Below are positions 30,223 through 38,408 of a DNA stretch of 41,600 bases, one piece after another. How positions within the stretch are numbered: position 1 is the stretch's first letter; each line of letters starts with the position of its first letter. This DNA is from Anaerolineales bacterium. GTDB lineage: Bacteria > Chloroflexota > Anaerolineae > Anaerolineales > Villigracilaceae. The notes under the pieces are model-generated. The model made no database searches. It saw only the letters and a list, made by a program, of their open reading frames with translations, and had not been told where the DNA came from. A program made the position numbers and the translations under genes. The stretch spans positions 1 through 41,600 of the forward strand of contig JAFGKO010000357.1 in NCBI GenBank assembly GCA_016928525.1, written 5' to 3'.

Positions 30223-30711
30223 ATACCCCAAATCCACTTCAACGGCGAGACCTACAACGACCTGGCCGAGATGCCCGCCACCGAGCGGGAGATGTACGAA
30301 CAGTTGATGTCTGTTATGAGCGATGAAGACGGCAATGGCGTGCCGGACATCTTCCAGGGCGATGTGGTCAGCAACATCATCGAGGTCGTGAAAAAATCTG
30401 GCGCGGATAGCGAAGGGATCGCCGCCTTGGAACAAATGTCGCCTGCGATGCGCGCTCGGATTTCAAAAGGCGTTGTCAAGCTGCAGGAGTTCGGTCTGCT
30501 TTCGAGGATGCCGGATTTGCCATACGACTCACAGGCCTCCCCTTCATGGGAAGATGCCGAAATCCGATCTTCGAAGCCGATCATCCCGTCCCCGTCCGCG
30601 ATCCAGGAGGAAAGCGGTCCGCGCTGGTCCCTGGTAGTTGCTATCCTGGTTGTGGTGGCAATTTGCGTGGTCGGTGTCGTAGTTCTCATCTTTTTGCGCA
30701 CAGGTATGTAA
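30223..30711 (+). CDS. Protein with an EF-hand-like loop and C-terminal membrane helix; start codon apparently ATA
   Basis: About 162 residues. The loop SDEDGNGVPDIFQGD has the D-x-D-x-N-G-x-x-D spacing of a calcium-binding EF-hand or dockerin-like loop. A helical region follows, then a Pro/Ser-rich linker and a membrane helix (about 21 residues) near the C-terminus, with a short basic end. Homology to the fragment at 29548 shows the coding frame extends upstream of the first ATG (30271). GGAGAG (30212-30217) sits 5 nt before an ATA at 30223, so ATA seems to replace ATG. The safe minimum is 30271-30711. The stop is followed directly by the YciI gene. Confidence 0.6.
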   Translation: MPQIHFNGETYNDLAEMPATEREMYEQLMSVMSDEDGNGVPDIFQGDVVSNIIEVVKKSGADSEGIAALEQMSPAMRARISKGVVKLQEFGLLSRMPDLPYDSQASPSWEDAEIRSSKPIIPSPSAIQEESGPRWSLVVAILVVVAICVVGVVVLIFLRTGM

Positions 30712-31014
30712 ATGCAACAGTGGATTTACGTGCTCAAACCGACCCGTCTCGAAATGCTGACCGTAGACTCCACGCCCGAGGAAAATGAGATTGTTTCCAG
30801 GCACTTCGCTTATCTTAGCGACCTGACCGAGAAGGGCGTCATGATCCTGATGGGGCGGACGCAGAACAACGATGAGCCCACCTTCGGGATTGCAATTTTC
30901 GAGGCGGAAGATGAAGCGGCAGCGCGGGCGATCATGGAAAATGATCCGGCGGTCAAAAATGGAGTGATGACGGCTACCTTATATCCATATCGGGTGGCAC
31001 TGATGCGGAAATAA
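30712..31014 (+). CDS. YciI-like protein (YCII-related domain)
   Basis: A 100-residue single-domain protein with a ferredoxin-like fold. YVLKPTRLEMLTVDSTPEENEIVSRHFAYL (in pieces: VLKPTRLEM, PEENEIVSRHF), then GRTQNNDEPTFGIAIFEAED and ARAIMENDPAVKNG are the family pattern (strand, His, and the DP motif). A His and an Asp are thought to serve catalysis or metal binding in the family. It starts at the base after the upstream stop. Its relation to the EF-hand-like protein is unknown. Confidence 0.85.
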   Translation: MQQWIYVLKPTRLEMLTVDSTPEENEIVSRHFAYLSDLTEKGVMILMGRTQNNDEPTFGIAIFEAEDEAAARAIMENDPAVKNGVMTATLYPYRVALMRK

Positions 31015-31029
31015 AAAGCGAGTATTTTG

Positions 31030-31965
31030 TTACCGATCCAGATGTATGTCGTGCAGTGAAATCTCATCCTCGACCGGCTCGAGATGCGTAAAGACCACTG
31101 CATCCCGGATGACCTGCCGGATGTCGCCCTCCAGTTCTTCGGCGATGTGGTGCGAATCGTGGACGGTCCACTCGCCGGGGACAAGCACATGTACGGAGAC
31201 GAAGCGCCGGGAGGCCGCCTGGCGGGTGCGCAGGGCATGGAATTCGATCCCCTTTTTACGGTATTTGGACAGCACAGCTTCGATTTTCTGCTGGTCCTTC
31301 TCGGGCAGGGATGCATCCATCAATCCCGCGACAGAGCGACGGACCAGCTGGATTCCGGTCCAGACGATATTAGCCGCCACTCCCAGCGCCACTAACGGAT
31401 CGAGAACCTGCCAGCCGGTCAAGGCCACTGCGCCCACCCCGCCAATCACTGCGACCGAGGTCCAAACATCAGTCATCAGATGGCGCGCGTCAGCTTCCAG
31501 CGTGATAGAACGGTACTTGTCCCCGGCCGAGAGCAGGACGCGTGCTACGATGAAGTTGACCAGGGCCGCGGCAAATGAAATTCCCAGACCAGCCCCCAGT
31601 TGCATCAATGGGACAGGGGTTAGCAGGCGTTCCACAGCTGTATACGCGATCCCGCCTGCCGCCACCAGGATCAAAATCCCCTCGACCGTGCTGGAAAAAT
31701 ATTCGGCTTTGCCATGCCCATACATGTGGCTCTCGTCTGGCGGGCGTGCGGCAACCGAAAGCATCCACAAGGCCATCCCGGCTGCAACCAGGTTGATGAT
31801 CGACTCGATAGCGTCCGAAAGCAGGCCAACAGAGCCGGTCAGCAAGTAAGCTCCGGCTTTCAAGGCGATGGTTGTTAATGCAGCGACGATGGATAACCAG
31901 GCAAAGCGCGTGAGTGTACCGCGATTTTTTTGGACGTCGGCGCCCTCAATCTGTTTGTGAGGCAT
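31030..31965 (-). CDS. CDF-family cation efflux protein
   Basis: A 311-residue protein with the CDF layout of six helices and a C-terminal cytoplasmic domain. Helix 2 has SDAIES and helix 5 HLMTD (H-x3-D). The helix-2 site, D-x2-E rather than H-x3-D, differs from both other CDF proteins here and is closer to the D-x3-D type that handles Fe, Mn or Co. The C-terminal part is His-rich (VHDSHHIAEEL). A TATCAT box (31972-31977, minus strand) lies 6 nt before the ATG at 31965, a likely leaderless start. Confidence 0.88.
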   Translation of the reverse strand: MPHKQIEGADVQKNRGTLTRFAWLSIVAALTTIALKAGAYLLTGSVGLLSDAIESIINLVAAGMALWMLSVAARPPDESHMYGHGKAEYFSSTVEGILILVAAGGIAYTAVERLLTPVPLMQLGAGLGISFAAALVNFIVARVLLSAGDKYRSITLEADARHLMTDVWTSVAVIGGVGAVALTGWQVLDPLVALGVAANIVWTGIQLVRRSVAGLMDASLPEKDQQKIEAVLSKYRKKGIEFHALRTRQAASRRFVSVHVLVPGEWTVHDSHHIAEELEGDIRQVIRDAVVFTHLEPVEDEISLHDIHLDR

Positions 31966-32032
31966 GGATGAATGATACTTTTTTATGGTGTGATTGGGAA
32001 TAGTAGGGATATGGATGATTTACCCAAATAGG

Positions 32033-32785
32033 TCAGGGTGTTGTCGGGACTTTAAAGATAAGCCCAACCAGATATCCTACTATTGCGCTGATGAGACCGA
32101 TCAATGTCATCTGTAAACCGCTGCGGAAGGGTTTGCCAACCGTGATCCGTGCCTTATAGAAGCCAACGGCGAATAGCGTCAGCGCCGATATTGCGATGGA
32201 TAACCAGATACTCAGGCTGATGTTCAAGAAAAAGAATGGCATGAGGGGGATGAGAGAGCCTATTAGCGCGGCTAAGCCGACCACCAAACCTGAATTCAGC
32301 GCATGGGATTTTTCCGGCGGCGACATCTGGAATTCTTCTGACATCATGACTTCCACCCATACGTCCGGGTTGGCCGTAATCACTTCCACGATTTTTTCCA
32401 ACTCTTCGTCCTCAAAACCCTTCTTGCGGTAGATTTCGCGGATTTCATGGACTTCCACAGCAGGCGCTACACGGATATGACGATATTCACGTTCCCTTTC
32501 GCTGTGATACAGATCATTCTCGGCTAACGTGGAAGTATACGCCACCGCGCACATGGAGACCGACTCGGCAAATGTGGCTGCCAGTCCAGCCGCGACTACA
32601 ATGCGGGCGTCCCTCGTAGCAGCGGCCACGCCTAAGATCACGCCCAAAACATTGACGAGACCGTCCTGCCCGCCCAGGATCACCTCTGAAAGACGCGAAC
32701 CCGCGCGATGCGGGTCAGAATGATCGTGCAGGCGCACCTGCTCGATCAGATTGCCATTGGCGTGGGGAAAGCTCGAATTAGGCAT
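32033..32785 (-). CDS. VIT1/CCC1-family iron/manganese transporter
   Basis: A 250-residue protein with five membrane helices. LSEVILGGQDGLVNVLGVILGVA (in pieces: EVILGGQDGLVN, LGVILGVA) and GLAATFAESVSMCAVAYTS in the first helices are the family hallmark, followed by a cytoplasmic Glu-rich metal-binding domain (about 95-155; EREREYRH, EDEELEKIVEVI) and three further helices. VIT1 proteins move Fe(II) or Mn(II) out of the cytoplasm, by proton exchange in characterised members. It lies beside a CDF gene on the same strand. Confidence 0.9.
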   Translation of the reverse strand: MPNSSFPHANGNLIEQVRLHDHSDPHRAGSRLSEVILGGQDGLVNVLGVILGVAAATRDARIVVAAGLAATFAESVSMCAVAYTSTLAENDLYHSEREREYRHIRVAPAVEVHEIREIYRKKGFEDEELEKIVEVITANPDVWVEVMMSEEFQMSPPEKSHALNSGLVVGLAALIGSLIPLMPFFFLNISLSIWLSIAISALTLFAVGFYKARITVGKPFRSGLQMTLIGLISAIVGYLVGLIFKVPTTP

Positions 32786-32851
32786 TCTCTTGAAATGATT
32801 GTACTTGATAATGTGGGTGAATTATTCTTTGGCGGCGCCCCCTTCGCCGCC

Positions 32852-32885
32852 CACTGCTCACTGATTACTGAAAACTGGCTACTGA
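32852..32885. repeat. CACTGATTACTGAAAACTGG-type dispersed repeat
   Basis: CACTGATTACTGAAAACTGG followed by CTACTG, in the same orientation as 27191-27238. The stop codon of kbl (on the minus strand, in CAGTAG) is formed by this repeat. Confidence 0.7.
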
Positions 32886-34060
32886 ATCACTCCAAGCTTC
32901 TTTCCCACCTTCGCAAACGCTTTCAAGCCTTGATCCAGATCATCCTTCGAATGCGCGGCAGAGATCATCACACGGATGCGCGCCTTGCCCTGCGGCACGG
33001 TCGGGTAGCCGATGGCCATGCCGAACACGCCCTTTTTATACAGCTCGCGGCTGAACTCCTGCGCCAACGGCGCTTCGCCGAGCATGACCGGGGTGATGGG
33101 CGTCTCGCTTGCGCCGGTATCGAAGCCCAGCTTCTGCATTTCGGCCTTGAAATATTTAGCGTTTTCCCATAATTTGTCCACCAGTTCGGTCGATTCTTCT
33201 AGCAGATCGACCGCAGCCAGACAGGCAGCCGCATCCGGCACAGTCATGGCCGAGGAGAACAGGAACGGGCGTCCGCGCTGGCGCAGCCACTCGACGATGA
33301 CCTTGTCCCCGGCCACCACGCCGCCCATCACGCCGAAAGCCTTCGACATCGTCCCGACCTCGATGTCCACCTTGCCGTGCAGGCCGAAGTGGTCTACGAT
33401 GCCGCGTCCGCCTTTGCCGAGCACACCCTCGCCGTGCGCGTCGTCCACCATCAGCAGGATATCGTACTTCTTCGCCACCTCGTAGAGCGCGGGCAGGGGC
33501 GCAATGTCGCCATCCATACTGAAGACGCCGTCGCTCACGATCAGCGCGCGGCGGTACTGCGACAGGTTTTCCTTGATCTGTTCTGCCAGTGATTCTGGGC
33601 TGTTGTGCTCATAAGCGATGATCTTAGCACCCGAAAGGCGGCAGCCATCGATGATCGAGGCGTGGTTCAGACGGTCGGAGAAAATGACATCCTCCTTGCC
33701 CACCAGCGCCGGGATGGTCGCCAAGTTGGCGTTGAAGCCGCTCTGGAATGTAATGGCTGCCTCCACCCCTTTGAAAGCAGCCAGCCGTTTTTCCAGTTCG
33801 ATATGCAAATCCATCGTCCCTGCAATCGAGCGTACCGCACCCGGTCCCACGCCATAGGTCTTGGTCGCTTTGCGGGCCGCCTTCACGATCTTTGGGTGGT
33901 TTGCCAGCCCCAGGTAGTTGTTCGAGCAGAAATTGAGCACCCTCTTCCCGTCCACCACCAGCCAAGCCCCCTGCGGCGACGAAAGCGTGCGGATGGTATT
34001 GTACAGTCCCGCCTGTTTCAGACCGTCGATCTCTTGCTGTAGCCAGTCGATTTTGGACAT
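32879..34060 (-). CDS. kbl: Glycine C-acetyltransferase (2-amino-3-ketobutyrate CoA ligase)
   Basis: A 393-residue PLP enzyme of the alpha-oxoamine synthase family. It has [10 protein letters not shown] (about 47-56), [10 protein letters not shown] (about 206-215), [12 protein letters not shown] with the PLP Lys240, and FSSAM. It would cleave 2-amino-3-ketobutyrate to glycine and acetyl-CoA in threonine breakdown; the close relative BioF cannot be fully excluded, but the sequence pattern fits Kbl. No tdh is adjacent. GGAG lies 8 nt before the ATG. The 3' end runs into a dispersed repeat that supplies the stop codon. Confidence 0.9.
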   Translation of the reverse strand: MSKIDWLQQEIDGLKQAGLYNTIRTLSSPQGAWLVVDGKRVLNFCSNNYLGLANHPKIVKAARKATKTYGVGPGAVRSIAGTMDLHIELEKRLAAFKGVEAAITFQSGFNANLATIPALVGKEDVIFSDRLNHASIIDGCRLSGAKIIAYEHNSPESLAEQIKENLSQYRRALIVSDGVFSMDGDIAPLPALYEVAKKYDILLMVDDAHGEGVLGKGGRGIVDHFGLHGKVDIEVGTMSKAFGVMGGVVAGDKVIVEWLRQRGRPFLFSSAMTVPDAAACLAAVDLLEESTELVDKLWENAKYFKAEMQKLGFDTGASETPITPVMLGEAPLAQEFSRELYKKGVFGMAIGYPTVPQGKARIRVMISAAHSKDDLDQGLKAFAKVGKKLGVIQ

Positions 34061-34078
34061 TTATTTTCTCCAATAGGT

Positions 34079-34187
34079 TGTCACTGCGAGGAGGACTTTG
34101 TCCGACGCGGCAGTCTCATGTAGCTAGGAGATTGCTTCGCCATCCTTCGACTTTGCTACGCTCCGCTCAGGACAGCTCGCAATGACA
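34079..34187. repeat. TGTCACTGCGAG-type MITE-like repeat, 109 bp
   Basis: TGTCACTGCGAG (34079-34090) and CTCGCAATGACA (34176-34187) form ends that are inverted, with one mismatch. The inner sequence includes GGCAGTCTC and GAGATTGCTTCG, which are also at 12042-12127. It fills the gap before kbl. Similar wordings are, from memory, widespread in environmental bacterial genomes. Confidence 0.8.
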
Positions 34188-34268
34188 GTTGAATAGATTA
34201 CACAATTATTATAGCAACTTTCCAAAACAGACAAACCCGGCTGTCACCAACTTCGGATGACAGTCGCC

Positions 34269-35906
34269 CTATTTTTCCTCTTCTGCCAGCAGACCGAGTT
34301 CTGCCAGCGTCGCCAGCACCTTGGACTGTGCGCCGTCCTTGAGCACTACCGTTGTAGGCCCCAGCATTTCGCCCAGGAAGCGCGCCGCCTTCGACTTGCG
34401 CAACTCTTCCAGGACCTCCGGCCTGCTGACCCTTAAAACGACTTGGGTCTGCACCCGGGCTTCGGTCCCGTTCGCTTCCCAGCGTTTGAGCGCCTTGACC
34501 AAAACCGGCGGGATGCCGCCTGCGGAGTATTTTGCCAGCAAGCTCAGCAGGTGCTCCACTTTCAATCCCTGTTGGATTGCGCGTTTCAACGAAGCAGGTG
34601 TGACGCGATACTGGTATTCGTCCACTTTGACGCCATCCCATTCGCAGAAGCGGGCAATCTGGTATCTTGCTGTGCGCGGTGTCAACCTGGGAACAGAGAT
34701 TTTTCCTTGCGAAGAGACATGCAACTTTGCATCTTCAACCTTTGACTTTAAACCTTCAACATCCAACACCCTGAACGCCGTCGGCTCCGCGCCTTCTTCC
34801 GGGCTGGCAAGTTCCACTTGTCCTAGCCAGAAGAGCACACCTGTGATGAAATACTTTATAAGCGCGCCGTCCACCTGCTCCCAATGAGCGAAGCCGCGCA
34901 GGTACTCGCCATCAGCCTGACGTTTGATGAACCATGAGTCATAGTCCCCAGCAGGGCGTTGGAAATCAGGATACCTGGCCTTGACATCCCGGATGAAGGC
35001 GGGCAGGCTCCACCACTTGCCCTCGGGGATGGCATCCAGCAGATTGAGCAGGAATTTGCGCGTGACCGCAGGTTGGTTTTGCCACTCGCCTTCGAAGACC
35101 AGGCCAGGAAGTTGACGCAATTCGTTGAAAGTATCGCTTTCCAGCCAGGCATCGGCCAGCATCTGCAAAGTTTCCTCCCGCGGCGCTTCGAGGAAGGACT
35201 TCACCTTTTCAGGCTTGGGTCCCGACTTGAGAATGATCTTTGCCGCTTTCAGCAGTTGCTCAACCACCCGTATGGGAATTTGTATCTGCGGCGCTTCTAT
35301 CCCGAGTCGCAGGGCTGCCAGCAGGGTGGTGGCGTCATCAAGCAGATAGTCATTGGCGTTAAGGGGATGCGCCTTTTCGACAGGTGATGCTGGTCGACCC
35401 AATGGCTCGTTTTTTGCCACAGAGACACCGAGACTCGGGGATTCTTTTTCATCTTTTCTCTGTAACTCAGTGTCTCTGTGGCTCATTAACTTATATAAAT
35501 CATCGGGGATATAAGCAAATTCCTGCGCGCCGTTAGCTGTGTTGAAGAAGGCGCGCGCCAAGAGCGCCCGATAAAACAGGATTTCTGCGGTCGAAGCCGG
35601 GTTCTGGTGCGGCTTCTCGCGATCACGTTTGCCAGGGCCCATCTCACGGACGTCGCCGAAGCGGCGGGTGAACTCGGCCCAGGGGATGCGTCCGTTTTTG
35701 GCGGCCAGGGTTTCGAGTGCGGTCTGGGCTTCGGGTGGGAGTGATTCTGTAATTTCGGCAAGCAGGTCCGGGTCGAGGAGCGAGGCGCAGAGTTCCTTTG
35801 CCGCTGCCTCGGTTTCGTTTGCGCCCAGTTCCAATCCCCACAGTTCGGCTACGATACGGAGGTGTCCGAGGTCATATTTTTGCAGGGAGGTGTACAGGTC
35901 GGGCAT
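34269..35906 (-). CDS. Helicase-associated (XPB/Ssl2-like C-terminal) domain protein with repeat-encoded insert
   Basis: A 545-residue protein without Walker motifs. The C-terminal half (about 390-530; YQYRVTPASLKRAIQQGL, then LLAKYSAGGIPPVLVKALKRWEANG in parts) resembles the helicase-associated domain found in some Actinobacteria and Chloroflexota. The function is unknown, perhaps nucleic-acid binding. The ATG at 35906 is preferred over one at 35981 that lies inside a repeat. Residues about 142-164 are encoded by a palindromic element (35416-35482), and the segment at 34727-34766 (LDVEGLKSKVEDAKLH) is worded like the repeat at 35915-36003. Both inserts are in frame. Confidence 0.65.
   Translation of the reverse strand: MPDLYTSLQKYDLGHLRIVAELWGLELGANETEAAAKELCASLLDPDLLAEITESLPPEAQTALETLAAKNGRIPWAEFTRRFGDVREMGPGKRDREKPHQNPASTAEILFYRALLARAFFNTANGAQEFAYIPDDLYKLMSHRDTELQRKDEKESPSLGVSVAKNEPLGRPASPVEKAHPLNANDYLLDDATTLLAALRLGIEAPQIQIPIRVVEQLLKAAKIILKSGPKPEKVKSFLEAPREETLQMLADAWLESDTFNELRQLPGLVFEGEWQNQPAVTRKFLLNLLDAIPEGKWWSLPAFIRDVKARYPDFQRPAGDYDSWFIKRQADGEYLRGFAHWEQVDGALIKYFITGVLFWLGQVELASPEEGAEPTAFRVLDVEGLKSKVEDAKLHVSSQGKISVPRLTPRTARYQIARFCEWDGVKVDEYQYRVTPASLKRAIQQGLKVEHLLSLLAKYSAGGIPPVLVKALKRWEANGTEARVQTQVVLRVSRPEVLEELRKSKAARFLGEMLGPTTVVLKDGAQSKVLATLAELGLLAEEEK
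35416..35482. repeat. 67-bp palindromic element inside the helicase-associated gene
   Basis: GCCACAGAGACAC (35416-35428) pairs perfectly with GTGTCTCTGTGGC (35470-35482), with further symmetry inside. It is of the CACAGAG/ACACAAAG intergenic type and is read through without a stop. Confidence 0.85.
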
Positions 35907-35914
35907 CGTTTTGG

Positions 35915-36003
35915 TTGCAGGTGGAAGGTTGCAAATAAATGAAAAGGTTGGACAGTTCCATTGTAACCGTCCAACCTTCAACTTTCAACCTGCGAACGTT
36001 CAA
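35915..36003. repeat. GTTGAAGGTTGGAC-type palindrome
   Basis: AAGGTTGGAC (about 35944-35953) faces GTCCAACCTT (about 35969-35978), with outer GGTTGCAGGT and ACCTGC words. It holds the start of the helicase-associated gene's leader and reaches the stop codon of the lipid kinase gene. Confidence 0.75.
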
Positions 36004-36917
36004 CCCTTTACTACCTTCAAAGCGCCTGGCAAAATCTCGAAATCCAGCTTGTGCAGGTTGCTGCCGAAACTGGTGTATATCTCGCCGTCAGCATGGATGT
36101 AGACGGGGCGATCTGAGTCGAGCGAGAATTTCTGGCAGGTGCCCATTTTGACCTGGTCGAAGCGTCCATGCGTGCCGTTCATGACCTCGGGGATGAGTCG
36201 GAACATCATCGGGCGACTGCACTTGGCAATCATCATATAGTGCAGAGTGCCGTCGTCGTTCCTGGCATCGGGCGCAACCATGAAACCGCCGCCCTCGCGC
36301 GGGCCGTTACAGAGGGCCACCATCAGATTGGTCTGCTCCCAACTTTCGCCGTCTGCTTCCAGTTTCATTTTAGCGGGCTCATGGTTGAGGATGATCGTCT
36401 GGATTACAGCGGTGAGGTACATCAGGAAACCGCGTACGACGGGCAGCTTGTGCGAGCGGATGGTGACCACAGCATCGAAGCCGATACCAACCGTATTGTC
36501 GAAATACTCCTTGCGGCCATTTTCGTCGGTCATCAGACCGATATCAACGTTGGACGGTTCCCCGTTGAGCGCATGCGCCAGGGCATGGGCTGAATCCATG
36601 GGAACGCCGATCGAATGCGCAAAGTCGTTACCAGAGCCGACCGGGACAACGCCCAGGATAGGACGATTCTTTTCAGGGATTTGCATCAGTCCATTGACCA
36701 CTTCGTGGACAGTCCCATCACCGCCCATAGCGATGACCATACCATAGCCCTGGTCGCCCGCTTGTTTTGCTAGCTCGGTGGCATGTGTCGGATAGACTGT
36801 ACCGCTCCAGTCAGCATTGCCGTATTCGGCAATGATTGGACGCAGGTCGTTGGCTACCTTATAGGCATTGCCCATATCAGCCACGGGGTTCAGGATAATC
36901 TTGACTTTGCGGGGCAT
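36000..36917 (-). CDS. Diacylglycerol kinase-like lipid kinase (YegS/BmrU type)
   Basis: A 305-residue protein of the DAGK catalytic family. It starts with KVKIILNPVAD; GGDGTVHEVVNGLM (about 65-78) is the ATP-binding signature; GSGNDFAHSIG (about 98-108) is another conserved block; and the C-terminal beta domain ends near VYIHADGE. It would phosphorylate a lipid such as diacylglycerol or undecaprenol. GGAGAAG precedes the ATG at 36917. Its stop codon lies at the edge of a palindromic repeat. Confidence 0.9.
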   Translation of the reverse strand: MPRKVKIILNPVADMGNAYKVANDLRPIIAEYGNADWSGTVYPTHATELAKQAGDQGYGMVIAMGGDGTVHEVVNGLMQIPEKNRPILGVVPVGSGNDFAHSIGVPMDSAHALAHALNGEPSNVDIGLMTDENGRKEYFDNTVGIGFDAVVTIRSHKLPVVRGFLMYLTAVIQTIILNHEPAKMKLEADGESWEQTNLMVALCNGPREGGGFMVAPDARNDDGTLHYMMIAKCSRPMMFRLIPEVMNGTHGRFDQVKMGTCQKFSLDSDRPVYIHADGEIYTSFGSNLHKLDFEILPGALKVVKG

Positions 36918-36974
36918 TTTGTCTTCTCCTCGGTGGATTCTAAAGACTATAACCCCCGGGAATCAAAACGGAGG

Positions 36975-38249
36975 CTAATTGCCTCCGCTGTTTTTTCGGC
37001 TGAGTGTGAGTGGGTCAAGTGGCCCTGTAGCAGCCTTAGCGATTCGGAACGTTCCACGATGGTGCTTTTTGGCATCATATAAGGCCGCATCTGCAGCGCG
37101 TAACAGTTCAGGGCCGGACCGTCCATGAGAGGGGTAAATGGCGATCCCACCTGAAATACCCAATTTGATGGCTCTTCCGTTGGGGGCTTTGTATGAGAAT
37201 TTGGCGATGTTTTCAAGTATTTTTTCGGTGACCAGCTTGGCTGCTTGTATGTCACTCTTCGCTAGAATGAGCGTGAGTTCATCGCCGCCATAACGGGCAA
37301 TAAAATCGGATGATCGAATACCAAAAGATACTACATTGAACACTGCCCGTAACACCTGGTCACCGACTTCATGTCCGTAGGAGTCATTCACGCTCTTGAA
37401 TCCATCCAGGTCCATCATGACCACAGCAAAGGGAGAGTTTGTCCGGCGCGCATTGATGATCTCGGATTCGAGATGTTCGTCAAGGGCGCGGCGGTTGGCC
37501 AATCCCGTAATTGTGTCAGTATAGGCTTTTCTGCTGATGCTCTGGTGCAGGCTGGCATTGGAGATGGCAACAGCTGCCTGGTTCGCCAGCATGTTGAGCA
37601 GACGCAATTCCGCTGTCGAAAAAGTGCCAGTCTTTTCGCGCGACAGATTCATGACGCCAACGACTTTTTCACTTATCATGAGCGGTATCCCAATGATTGA
37701 ACCGCTCCAATCCGGAGGAGCACCTTTATAGAGGGGATGGATTTTCATATCCTCTACGACAATGATCTTTCCTCTTTGGGCCACTGTTTCGGTCAACCCG
37801 TCTTTGCGCGGTTGGGAAAAGGCTCGATTTTTCTGGCCTGCCGAATCGAGGGATGCTCCAAATTCCAATTTGTTACTGGTGTACAGAAAAATATGGACGA
37901 TACGGGCGTTATCCACCAAACGCATGGCTTCTTTGACAACCGCATCCAAAACGGTTGGCAAATCCAGGCTGGCTGTTAGATTCAGGCTGAGAATCTTGAG
38001 GGCATCCAACTCATCTGCCTGTTGCGCAGCCAGGGTCAGCAGGGCCTGGGATGAAACCAGCTTATCTGCCAATATGCGCGATTCCCCAGCCAGATTCTCA
38101 GAGGAAACATATTTTTCGAGAGACAGAATCAGAATTTCAAGTAGCTTTAATAGCTCATCTTTCTCTCTACCTGTCAAGTTTCCTTGTTTTAGGGATTCGC
38201 GAGCCTGATTCAGGATTGCAAGCCGTAAATTCTTTTCCACCATAGTCAT
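36975..38249 (-). CDS. GAF-GGDEF protein (probable diguanylate cyclase)
   Basis: A 424-residue cytosolic protein. A helical N-terminus (about 1-80) leads to a GAF sensor domain (about 88-235), then a GGDEF domain (about 245-410). The active-site loop reads GGDEL (321-325) instead of GGDEF or GGEEF, and RSSD (312-315), five residues upstream, is a good inhibitory I-site. The conserved DLDGFKSVND (about 280-289) holds the metal Asp. Catalysis is likely to be retained, since the last Phe is not a metal ligand, but this is inferred. It senses an unknown ligand and makes c-di-GMP. Confidence 0.88.
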   Translation of the reverse strand: MTMVEKNLRLAILNQARESLKQGNLTGREKDELLKLLEILILSLEKYVSSENLAGESRILADKLVSSQALLTLAAQQADELDALKILSLNLTASLDLPTVLDAVVKEAMRLVDNARIVHIFLYTSNKLEFGASLDSAGQKNRAFSQPRKDGLTETVAQRGKIIVVEDMKIHPLYKGAPPDWSGSIIGIPLMISEKVVGVMNLSREKTGTFSTAELRLLNMLANQAAVAISNASLHQSISRKAYTDTITGLANRRALDEHLESEIINARRTNSPFAVVMMDLDGFKSVNDSYGHEVGDQVLRAVFNVVSFGIRSSDFIARYGGDELTLILAKSDIQAAKLVTEKILENIAKFSYKAPNGRAIKLGISGGIAIYPSHGRSGPELLRAADAALYDAKKHHRGTFRIAKAATGPLDPLTLSRKNSGGN

Positions 38250-38397
38250 ATGAAGTCAAATCACTTTATCATGAGGAAAACTATTCGAACAATGCCCCAT
38301 TTGTCACAGATGTCACAAATAAATAGAGAAATCAGATGTGTCATTCTACATTGATGAGACTGTGTTAAAATCGATGGCAATACCTAAATATTAATAT

Positions 38398-38403
38398 GGG
38401 AGG
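38398..38403 (+). promoter_or_regulatory. Shine-Dalgarno deciding a TTG start (SDR gene)
   Basis: GGGAGG lies 5 nt before a TTG at 38409 and 23 nt before the first ATG (38427). The TTG is therefore the start. Confidence 0.7.
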
Positions 38404-38408
38404 CAGAT

